From positions 1 to 8,792 of the forward strand of contig DONZ01000118.1 in NCBI GenBank assembly GCA_003512875.1: 8,792 bases of DNA, given 5' to 3'. Made by a program: the position numbers and the translations under genes. Below are positions 1-5,595 of the stretch, piece by piece (within the stretch, counting starts at the first letter, position 1; each line of letters opens with the position of its first letter). The notes under the pieces are model-generated. The model saw only the letters and a program-made list of their open reading frames with translations. It did not search any database and had not been told where the DNA came from. Source of the stretch: Desulfovibrio sp. (GTDB taxonomy: Bacteria; Desulfobacterota; Desulfovibrionia; Desulfovibrionales; Desulfovibrionaceae).

Positions 1-396
1 CTTTCCAATGCGGCAATCCAATGGAGCAAAAACCCTGCCGCCCTCATACGAACCTGCATGCGGCGTTTAAATCCTGACGGAACATTGGCATTGGCGTTTT
101 TCGGTGAAAAAAATTTTCAGGAAATACGGGAAGTTTTTAATGTGGGATTAACATACCTAAACGGCAGTGAAATAAATGCTGTCATTCACCCCTGTCAATT
201 AATGCATTTTTCAGAAGAAACAGAAGAAATGCGCTTTCCGGATACAATAAGCGTGCTGCGGCACATAAAGAATACCGGCGTGGGCGGAATGACCCATGTG
301 CCAATTAAAAAAGAACAATTAAAACAATACGATAAAAAATTTCAAAACAAATTAACCTATCACCCGCTCTATCTTATCCTGAAAAATTCCGGCTAA
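1..396 (+). CDS. bioC: Malonyl-ACP O-methyltransferase BioC, C-terminal part (5' end outside window)
   Basis: BioC methylates the free carboxyl of malonyl-ACP with S-adenosylmethionine, so that fatty acid synthesis can build the pimeloyl chain of biotin. The frame is open from base 1, and 131 residues remain before the TAA at 394-396. The fragment opens with LSNAAIQWSKNP, which resembles the BioC segment after the SAM-binding core. Next comes a strand-like stretch LNPDGTLALAFFG, and later SVLRHIKNTGVGG, close to the helix motif typical of BioC C-termini. The SAM-binding glycine motif should lie upstream of the window. The gene converges on bioD, its 3' end overlapping the 3' end of bioD by 45 bases. 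Biotin neighbours bioD and bioA support the call. A different class I methyltransferase is possible but unlikely in this context. Confidence 0.85.
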   Translation, partial: LSNAAIQWSKNPAALIRTCMRRLNPDGTLALAFFGEKNFQEIREVFNVGLTYLNGSEINAVIHPCQLMHFSEETEEMRFPDTISVLRHIKNTGVGGMTHVPIKKEQLKQYDKKFQNKLTYHPLYLILKNSG

Positions 397-1053
397 ATTT
401 TCCGCAGTCAATTGCGGTAATTCTTCAGCACGCACAATCGGCGTATCGGTATACCGCGCCAATTCTTCACAGACATATTGCGTTGCCGTTTCAGCCGCTT
501 TTTTCGGAAACCTGTTCAAAAGAAAAGCATTAACGTGCAAACCGTATTGTTTGGCGATTTTCTCCGTCAAAAGACAATGGTTGATGGTGCCAAGGCCTGA
601 ACGGGCGACAATAAGGCAAGGCAAAGCAAGATATTGTATGATGTCAGCCATAGCAAGCTTGTTTTCAAAACTTACGGGACAAAGCAGACCGCCCGCCCCT
701 TCCACAAGCACGATATCATGCTCTTTCCGCAAAGCTGTGAAATCCGCTTTTATGGTATCGAGCGAAAAAGGAACACGGGCGAGCTTCATGGCGAGAGCCG
801 GCGAACATTCCCCTTCAAGCAAATAGGAACACTTGCAAGCTATTGTTTTTGAAAATTTCCGCACAAAAGCAAGATCAGGAGCAATAAGACCGTCTTTTTC
901 AAAATATGCCCCGCTCTGCAAAGGCTTGTACACGGCAACGTCATACCCCATTTTCTCCAAACAAAGGGCAAGGGCAGCCGTAATAACACTTTTGCCGACA
1001 TCGGTATCCGTTCCTGTGATAAAAAGGCTTTTGCCCGCAAATGTTTTAAGCAT
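352..1053 (-). CDS. bioD: Dethiobiotin synthetase BioD
   Basis: BioD is the ATP-dependent carboxylase that closes the ureido ring of 7,8-diaminopelargonate to give dethiobiotin, the penultimate step of biotin synthesis, in the cytoplasm. The protein has 233 residues, a normal length for the family. The P-loop GTDTDVGKS lies at residues 14-22. The substrate lysine segment YKPLQSG (Lys43) follows, then VEGAGGLL at 117-124, and ARSGLGTINHCLLT at 150-163 matches the nucleotide/dimer-interface motif. The ATG overlaps the bioA stop by one base (TGATG), so it is probably translationally coupled to bioA. It is the last gene of the minus-strand series, and its final 45 bases are also the final 45 bases of bioC on the other strand. 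No terminator hairpin is seen after it. Confidence 0.95.
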   Translation of the reverse strand: MLKTFAGKSLFITGTDTDVGKSVITAALALCLEKMGYDVAVYKPLQSGAYFEKDGLIAPDLAFVRKFSKTIACKCSYLLEGECSPALAMKLARVPFSLDTIKADFTALRKEHDIVLVEGAGGLLCPVSFENKLAMADIIQYLALPCLIVARSGLGTINHCLLTEKIAKQYGLHVNAFLLNRFPKKAAETATQYVCEELARYTDTPIVRAEELPQLTAENLAGIFQDKIERVIG

Positions 1054-2405
1054 CAGCCGAGCACCTCGCGCATGGAGTCGTATGCAAGCCGCAGCAAACT
1101 ATCGATTTCTTCTTCCGTTATCACGTAAGGAGGCATGAAATACATGCAATTCCACATGGGACGGAGCAATACTCCGCGTCTTAATCCCGCCGAGTAAATT
1201 TTTTTGCCGATTTGTTCCTCATAGGCGAAGCATTCTTTTGTGCGCTTGTCTTTGACGATTTCAACGGCGCTGACCATGCCCCACTGCCGGATATCCCCGA
1301 CATGCGGATAATCCCGAAATTTTTCCAGGCCTCTTTTAAAAGCCAGAATTTTCGGTTTTAAATATTCTTCCATATTCATTTCCTGCAATATGGCGAGATT
1401 TTCATTGGCGACAGCGCAAGCCAAGGGATTGGCAGTAAAACTGTGCCCATGGTAAAAGGTTTTCAGCCCGTCCTTATCCTCATCGTAAAAAGCGTAATAC
1501 AGTTCGTCCGTGCAAAGCGTCACCGCCAAAGGCAAAAAGCCTGCGGTAAGGGCTTTCGCGGAACACACGATATCAGGAACTATGCCGGCGTGCTCGTAAG
1601 CATACAGTTTTCCCGTGCGGTAAAAGCCCATGGCAACTTCATCGTCAATCAAAAGCACCTGATATGCATCGCAAAGTTCACGAAGCTTCGTCAGATACTC
1701 CGCCTTATACATAATCATACCCCCTGCGGCTTGAATGAGAGGTTCTATGATTACGGCGGCAATTTCATCATGCCGCGCTTTTAATATTTCTTCAACGCCC
1801 TGCAAGCATTCAAGCCGGCAGTGCTCTTTCTCTTTCCCGCATGGGCAGCGATAGCAATAAGGACTTTTTTCCCTGATTATATCAAATAAAAGCGGGCGGT
1901 ACACTTTATGATACATATCGATACCACCCACGGAAACAGCGCCCAGGGTATCGCCGTGATAGGCATTTTCAAAAGCGATGAACTTCTTTTTGGAAGCCTT
2001 TCCTTTCAGCTGCCAATATTGATACGCCATTTTCAAAGCCACTTCTATGGCTGTCGAACCGTTGTCGGAATAAAAAACATGCTTAAGCCTGTTATTGACT
2101 AACGTGATGAGTTTCTTCGCCAAAGAAATTGCGGGCTTATGCGTAAAGCCCGCAAAAATGACCTGTTCAATGGCGCAAGCCTGCTCATAAAGCGCTTTTG
2201 CGAGCCGCGGCTGGGCATGCCCCAAACTGTTTACCCACCAGGAGGAAACGGAATCCATATACCGGTTGCCGTCAATATCTTCAATATAAATACCCTCGCC
2301 TTTCACGATGCAAATAGGTTTTTCATCCCCTTCGTATTGCTTCATTTGGGTAAAAGGGTGCCAGACATATTTTAAATCATCTGCGATCCAATCTTGCTTA
2401 TCCAT
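1053..2405 (-). CDS. bioA: Adenosylmethionine-8-amino-7-oxononanoate aminotransferase BioA
   Basis: BioA is a PLP-dependent class III aminotransferase that converts 8-amino-7-oxononanoate (KAPA) to 7,8-diaminopelargonate. At 450 residues it is full length. WHPFTQM near residues 15-21 and SSWWVNSLGH at 54-63 match the BioA substrate site. DNGSTAIEVALKMA (114-127) is the PLP-phosphate region. LLIDDEVAMGF carries the PLP-ring aspartate (Asp255), and Lys284 in SAKALTAGF is the predicted Schiff-base lysine. A cysteine-rich insert YCYRCPCG plus two further Cys (residues 184-200) resembles the Bacillus-type BioA subgroup. The loops around Asp255 and Lys284 depart from the common ADEVATGFGRTG and SKGLTGG. 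The amino donor (SAM or lysine) cannot be decided from sequence alone. The gene starts 15 bases after pheA stops, with a GGTG-type ribosome site in the gap. Confidence 0.93.
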   Translation of the reverse strand: MDKQDWIADDLKYVWHPFTQMKQYEGDEKPICIVKGEGIYIEDIDGNRYMDSVSSWWVNSLGHAQPRLAKALYEQACAIEQVIFAGFTHKPAISLAKKLITLVNNRLKHVFYSDNGSTAIEVALKMAYQYWQLKGKASKKKFIAFENAYHGDTLGAVSVGGIDMYHKVYRPLLFDIIREKSPYCYRCPCGKEKEHCRLECLQGVEEILKARHDEIAAVIIEPLIQAAGGMIMYKAEYLTKLRELCDAYQVLLIDDEVAMGFYRTGKLYAYEHAGIVPDIVCSAKALTAGFLPLAVTLCTDELYYAFYDEDKDGLKTFYHGHSFTANPLACAVANENLAILQEMNMEEYLKPKILAFKRGLEKFRDYPHVGDIRQWGMVSAVEIVKDKRTKECFAYEEQIGKKIYSAGLRRGVLLRPMWNCMYFMPPYVITEEEIDSLLRLAYDSMREVLG

Positions 2406-2420
2406 TGCATATCACCACGT

Positions 2421-3533
2421 TCAGAGCAAATTCTCGTACACTCCGAGTATACGGATGTCATAACAAAATTCTTTCAAAGCAAGCGTAAGCTCCGGCTTTT
2501 CCCGTAAATCAGCTTGCGCATCCGCAAAAAAGCGGTATTGCCATGCGCTGCCCGGCACGGCATGATACGAAGGACGGGATTCCAATTTTGACAGGTTGAT
2601 GTCCGCTTTATGCAAAATCTGCAAAACCTGCGACAAAGCCCCCGCCTTATCAACAACGGTAAAAGTGAAAGAAGTTTTGGGCTTTCTGAACACACCCGAA
2701 TTTTGCTCTTTCGCAATCAAAGCGAAGCGGGTGATATTTTCTTTGCTGCCTGCGATGTCTTTTGCCAAAACATGGAAAGGAACATTTTCCCCGCAAAGCT
2801 CCGCAAGCCCCTCATGCCCGACAGTCGCCGCATTTTCTTCCGTCACTGCCCGTTTTGCCGCCTCCGCCGTCGAACTCATTTCCACAAGCCGCGCATTGGG
2901 GCAATGGGTCCGCAAGAACTCGTGACTTTGCATAAGCGCCTGCGGGTGTGAATAAATTACTTCAATACGCCGCATATCCTGCTGTTTGGAAAGCAAACAC
3001 TGGCAAATGCCGCTGTAATGCTCCGCAACGATGGATACAGGATATTCTTCAAATAAATCAAGGCATTGCCCAACAGTTCCCTGCAAAGAATTTTCCAAAG
3101 GCACAAGCCCGTACCGCACTTCTCCGGCATGCACTTTCGCAAAAATAGCATTAAAATCATGGCAGGGCACAAAATTCAGACTTTTTCCCATGAGTTCCAA
3201 ACCTGCAAAATGAGAAAAAGTACCCGCAGGTCCCAAAAAAGCCAACGATGTTTTTTGCTGCAATGAACGAGAGCAAGAAAAAATCTCCGTCCAAATATGC
3301 CTGATGCTTTCAGACGGCAAAACCTGCTTTTTCTCTTCACCTGCCGCAGAAAGATTGAGTTCCTGCAATTTTGCTACGATTTCTTTCTCCCGCAAAGGAT
3401 AAAAAATTGTTCCGCCCTGTTTCGCTTTTGCAACTTGCTTGCTTAAATACGCTCTTTTTTGGAGCAAATCCAAAAGAGCGCCATCCAGCAAGTCTATTTC
3501 CTTTCGCAGTATTGTTAATGCTTCGGTGTCCAT
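2421..3533 (-). CDS. pheA: Bifunctional chorismate mutase/prephenate dehydratase (P-protein)
   Basis: The enzyme rearranges chorismate to prephenate and then dehydrates and decarboxylates it to phenylpyruvate, the precursor of phenylalanine. Its 370 residues carry three domains. An AroQ-type chorismate mutase spans about 1-92, with Arg10, Arg27, Lys38, Arg48, Glu49 and Gln92 in the expected active-site places. Prephenate dehydratase spans about 97-275, with GPAGTFSH at 101-108, VPLENSLQGTVG at 144-155 and the TRF motif at 268-270. A C-terminal ACT domain (about 286-370) contains GAL at 298-300 and ESRP at 318-321, the phenylalanine-binding signature, so feedback inhibition by Phe is expected. 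The ATG lies 3 bases after the aroB' stop. The gene is thus inside the operon headed by the Phe/Tyr leader peptide, which fits control by end product at two levels. Confidence 0.96.
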   Translation of the reverse strand: MDTEALTILRKEIDLLDGALLDLLQKRAYLSKQVAKAKQGGTIFYPLREKEIVAKLQELNLSAAGEEKKQVLPSESIRHIWTEIFSCSRSLQQKTSLAFLGPAGTFSHFAGLELMGKSLNFVPCHDFNAIFAKVHAGEVRYGLVPLENSLQGTVGQCLDLFEEYPVSIVAEHYSGICQCLLSKQQDMRRIEVIYSHPQALMQSHEFLRTHCPNARLVEMSSTAEAAKRAVTEENAATVGHEGLAELCGENVPFHVLAKDIAGSKENITRFALIAKEQNSGVFRKPKTSFTFTVVDKAGALSQVLQILHKADINLSKLESRPSYHAVPGSAWQYRFFADAQADLREKPELTLALKEFCYDIRILGVYENLL

Positions 3534-3536
3534 TCG

Positions 3537-4523
3537 TCATTCCGTAATATTTTCTTCAACACGCATGCCAAAATGGCGTCCTGCACAATCCAAATGGCAT
3601 AAAACCTCATCCCCCTCTTTGAGGGAAACAACGCTCACAGGTTTGCCGTTTTTTCCGACCAAACGGATAGTTTCCGCGTTTTGCAGGAAAATACCGCCTG
3701 TTTTGCCGTCCTTTGTTTTTGCTTCAACCATAAGCATGGGTCGCACTTCAATTTTCACCCTTCCGACAACGGCACTTTTGCAGTGCCCGTTTTTATCCAC
3801 GACAAGCACTTCCGAACCTGAACGGAGTTCCTGCAAATAACTGGTCTTATCATTGGGCATCATGGCGTAGGCATGCACGCCGCCCGCATTGACCCGAAAC
3901 GGTCTTGAATTGACGTATTCGTTATCTTCCGTTTCCGCATGGACCAAAAAGGTGAAAGCGGAAGAATTGCCGCACAGCATGCCCTGCCCCGTTTCAAGCA
4001 CGGACAGCGTGTCAACGCAAACCCTGTGTCCCAAACCCACAGTCTGGATTTTGGTAATCACGGCGGCTTCAAGCTGCATGGTTTCGCCGCCGGTTTGGGC
4101 TAATTCCATTATTTTTCGGATATCAGCCAAACCCTGCCCGGAAACGATGATTTTTTCAACGCCCCGTTCCAAAATTCCAAAAGCGAGCTTCGCTTCGGCA
4201 TAGGAATTGACAGTCAGGCAAATATTCTGCGCGATGTCAGGTTTCGCCAAAAGGTTTTCCACCGGAATGATTTCAAATTTCGTCAACGTATGCAAAACAG
4301 CGGGATTTTGGCGCACGGCGTTCTCATACGCGAGTTCGTCTTCCTTTTTATCCAAGGCAAAGCATTTGACGCCTGACATGCCTAGAAACTGTACTCTTGC
4401 CAAGCCCTTGATTTCTTCGATATGAGCGTCTTCCGTAACAATACCGTCGACACCGGCTTCAAGAGCAAGCAAAACGGCATCCTTATCAAAGGGCGAAATT
4501 TCAGCAAAAACAGTACGTTTCAT
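3537..4523 (-). CDS. aroB': 3-dehydroquinate synthase II (archaeal type, AroB')
   Basis: This family carries out NAD-dependent oxidative deamination and cyclisation of 2-amino-3,7-dideoxy-D-threo-hept-6-ulosonate (ADH) to 3-dehydroquinate. It replaces the unrelated classical AroB in many archaea and in Desulfovibrio-type bacteria. The protein has 328 residues. The family's signature block is visible as GLGHRVCVDTLSVL (163-176), then GQGMLCGNSSAFTFLVHAE (179-197) and SRPFRVNAGGVHAYAMMP (206-223). A beta-rich C-terminal part ends in the typical AGRHFGM. The ATG overlaps the aroA' stop by one base (TAATG), and the gene is followed after 3 bases by pheA. The pairing with aroA' makes the function firm. 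No classical aroB or DAHP synthase is present in the window. Confidence 0.94.
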   Translation of the reverse strand: MKRTVFAEISPFDKDAVLLALEAGVDGIVTEDAHIEEIKGLARVQFLGMSGVKCFALDKKEDELAYENAVRQNPAVLHTLTKFEIIPVENLLAKPDIAQNICLTVNSYAEAKLAFGILERGVEKIIVSGQGLADIRKIMELAQTGGETMQLEAAVITKIQTVGLGHRVCVDTLSVLETGQGMLCGNSSAFTFLVHAETEDNEYVNSRPFRVNAGGVHAYAMMPNDKTSYLQELRSGSEVLVVDKNGHCKSAVVGRVKIEVRPMLMVEAKTKDGKTGGIFLQNAETIRLVGKNGKPVSVVSLKEGDEVLCHLDCAGRHFGMRVEENITE

Positions 4524-5323
4524 TATTCTTCTCCCATTTCCTGCAAGGCTTTTTCCATGGTCCAGCCTTCATGCACGACACCGCGCAAAACATGAAGCAG
4601 CTGACGTCTGTTCGGATGTTGGAAAACATTGCGCCCGACAGATAAACCCGCTCCGCCCGCTTTTACGGAATCATGCACAACCTGCAAAAAGTCTTTTGTG
4701 GAATTCATTTTCGCCCCGCCTGCGATGACAACAGGAATGCAGCAAGATTCAACAACATGGGCGAAACTGTCCATATCGCCGGAGTAAGGAACTTTTACGA
4801 CATCGGCGCCAAGTTCGACCCCGACCCTTGCGCAGTGGGCGATCAAATCCGGATCATAGGAATTTTGAATTTTCGGACCGCGGGCATATACCATGGCAAG
4901 AAGCGGCATACCCCATCTTTCGGTCGCTTCGCTCACTCTTCCCATTTGAGCAAGCATTTCACGTTCCAATTCATCACCGATATTTACATGAATGGATACG
5001 GCGTCCGCTCCGAGACGGATAGCTTCTTCAACCGTTGCGACCAAAGTTTTTGAATTGGCATGGGGAGATAAATCCGTTGAAGCGGATAAATGCACGATAA
5101 GCCCCAAATCCTTTCCGCTCGTTCTATGCCCGCAGCGCACCAAACCTTTGTGCATAAGCACGGCGTCCGCTCCGCCGACAGACATATCCTGCACGGTTTC
5201 ACGCATGTTGACAAGCCCCTGGCATGGACCGACAGAAACACCATGGTCCATGGGAACAATAATACAGCGGTTCGTTTCACGATTGAAAATGCGTTCCAAA
5301 CGAATTTTTTTACCGATACTCAT
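4523..5323 (-). CDS. aroA': 2-amino-3,7-dideoxy-D-threo-hept-6-ulosonate (ADH) synthase, AroA'
   Basis: A DhnA/class I aldolase-family enzyme. It transaldolises 6-deoxy-5-ketofructose 1-phosphate with L-aspartate semialdehyde to ADH, the first step of the archaeal-type route to 3-dehydroquinate. In the 266-residue form, [10 protein letters not shown] near residue 24 carries the conserved Asp26. Tyr146 sits in MVYARGP, and the Schiff-base lysine is Lys177 in [16 protein letters not shown] and [10 protein letters not shown] form the phosphate-binding end of the barrel. I chose the ATG at 5323 because AAGGAG (5330-5335) stands 6 bases upstream of it. A GTG at 5341 would extend the protein by six residues, but the ribosome site would then lie inside the gene. 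The gene is first of a tightly packed series and lies directly after the attenuator. A plain fructose-bisphosphate aldolase is the alternative, made unlikely by the aroB' partner. Confidence 0.93.
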   Translation of the reverse strand: MSIGKKIRLERIFNRETNRCIIVPMDHGVSVGPCQGLVNMRETVQDMSVGGADAVLMHKGLVRCGHRTSGKDLGLIVHLSASTDLSPHANSKTLVATVEEAIRLGADAVSIHVNIGDELEREMLAQMGRVSEATERWGMPLLAMVYARGPKIQNSYDPDLIAHCARVGVELGADVVKVPYSGDMDSFAHVVESCCIPVVIAGGAKMNSTKDFLQVVHDSVKAGGAGLSVGRNVFQHPNRRQLLHVLRGVVHEGWTMEKALQEMGEE

Positions 5324-5329
5324 AACAAT

Positions 5330-5335
5330 CTCCTT
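5330..5335 (-). promoter_or_regulatory. Ribosome binding site deciding the aroA' start
   Basis: The minus strand reads AAGGAG, six bases before the ATG at 5323. This is a near-consensus Shine-Dalgarno sequence. It lies inside the longer GTG-started version of aroA', which argues for the shorter 266-residue protein. Confidence 0.85.
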
Positions 5336-5372
5336 TTCCACAGCATTTTATTTCATCCGTGACGTTTTTCAG

Positions 5373-5411
5373 AAAATAAAAAAAACCACGGACCTAATGT
5401 GCCGTGGTTTT
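5373..5411 (-). terminator. Intrinsic terminator of the aro attenuator (3:4 hairpin)
   Basis: On the minus strand the arms AAAACCACGG (5402-5411) and CCGTGGTTTT (5382-5391) pair perfectly over 10 bases around a 10-base loop. The descending arm continues into further T residues (TTTT, one A, TTTT). This is a standard Rho-independent terminator pointing toward aroA', located about 50 bases before its start codon and 22 bases after the leader ORF stop. A terminator just upstream of an operon's first gene, behind a short ORF, is expected for attenuation. Its plus-strand reading also has A/T-rich flanks, but no plus-strand gene precedes it. Confidence 0.92.
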
Positions 5412-5518
5412 CATAGTATTTTTTTAGATATGACTAAACACAATACCCATAACCACAGGCACTTTCTCCGTAATAATAGCTAAAGTAAAAGCTGTTGAAC
5501 GTTGCTTGGTTATGCATA
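5399..5518 (-). promoter_or_regulatory. Attenuator: mutually exclusive antiterminator and protector pairings
   Basis: Segment 2, in the last third of the leader ORF (5451-5462, RNA GUGCCUGUGGUU), pairs with segment 3 (5399-5409, RNA AACCACGGCAC). The stem has 11 Watson-Crick pairs and a single bulged U. Segment 3 contains most of the 5' arm of the terminator, so this stem excludes termination. By count it has more G-C pairs (7) than the terminator stem (5). Segment 1, early in the leader ORF (5507-5518, UAUGCAUAACCA), can pair with UGGUUAUGGGUA (5444-5455): 8 straight pairs, one G-G mismatch, then 3 more pairs including one G-U. That would occupy segment 2 and let the terminator form. These are the 1:2, 2:3 and 3:4 states of a trp/phe-type attenuator. 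The pairings were found by hand; no folding energies were computed. Confidence 0.85.
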
Positions 5519-5529
5519 GTGTTATTCAT
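5434..5529 (-). CDS. Phe/Tyr-rich leader peptide of the aro operon (31 aa)
   Basis: This is a 31-codon ORF, ATG to TAG, on the minus strand between the promoter and the terminator hairpin. Its centre reads FNSFYFSYYYG and its tail GYGYCV. That gives 3 Phe and 6 Tyr codons in 31, with no Trp. A GAGGAA ribosome site (5537-5542) stands 7 bases before the ATG. The likely role is regulatory: ribosome stalling on uncharged tRNA-Phe or tRNA-Tyr would free segment 2 to form the antiterminator and allow transcription into aroA'-aroB'-pheA. The peptide itself need have no function. It resembles PheL-type leader peptides in role, but I recognise no specific homolog. It lacks any membrane segment or signal peptide, which argues against a small secreted or toxin protein. 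Confidence 0.88.
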   Translation of the reverse strand: MNNTMHNQATFNSFYFSYYYGESACGYGYCV

Positions 5530-5536
5530 TCTTTAA

Positions 5537-5542
5537 TTCCTC
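5537..5542 (-). promoter_or_regulatory. Ribosome binding site of the leader peptide
   Basis: The minus strand reads GAGGAA, 7 bases before the leader ATG at 5529. Such a strong site in front of a 31-codon ORF supports real translation of the leader, which ribosome-mediated attenuation requires. Confidence 0.85.
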
Positions 5543-5560
5543 ATTTGAATTAATTATTTA

Positions 5561-5587
5561 ATTATTCCCTTCTTTTTCGCTTGTCAA
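5561..5587 (-). promoter_or_regulatory. Sigma-70-type promoter of the leader-aroA'-aroB'-pheA-bioA-bioD operon
   Basis: A perfect TTGACA lies at 5582-5587 on the minus strand. AATAAT (5 of 6 to TATAAT) follows at 5561-5566 after a 15-base spacer. TAATTA at the preferred 17-base spacing is a much poorer match. Transcription would start near 5553-5555, giving a short 5' leader of about 25 bases before the leader ORF. The -35 box begins only 8 bases after the DUF39 stop codon. The short spacer leaves the exact -10 uncertain. Confidence 0.65.
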
Positions 5588-5595
5588 GATTTTTT

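Noticed and set aside
2406..2420. A biotin-repressor (BirA) operator between pheA and bioA.
   Set aside because: The 15-base gap has no long inverted repeat of the BirA type and is too short for an operator with its own promoter.
3337..3540. Minus-strand ORF starting at the ATG just before the pheA start, in another frame.
   Set aside because: It runs inside pheA, and its translation shows no family features. It is a shadow of pheA.
5324..5341. A longer aroA' starting with GTG at 5341, adding six residues.
   Set aside because: The AAGGAG ribosome site sits inside this extension and is spaced correctly for the ATG at 5323.
5320..5346. Nine-codon mini-ORF (ATG CTG TGG ... TGA) on the minus strand whose stop overlaps the aroA' ATG, with one Trp codon and two rare-type Arg codons.
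   Set aside because: It mostly re-reads the aroA' ribosome binding site, has only a weak ribosome site of its own, and lies after the terminator. Coincidence is the simpler reading.
5382..5411. The perfect inverted repeat considered as a protein operator or as a mobile-element end.
   Set aside because: The following T-run, the position after a Phe/Tyr leader ORF and the competing antiterminator pairing explain it fully as an attenuator terminator.
4992..5483. Plus-strand ORF of 163 codons running across the aroA' start and the attenuator.
   Set aside because: It is antisense to aroA' and to the leader, has no ribosome site or recognisable motif, and owes its length to the coding frame on the other strand.
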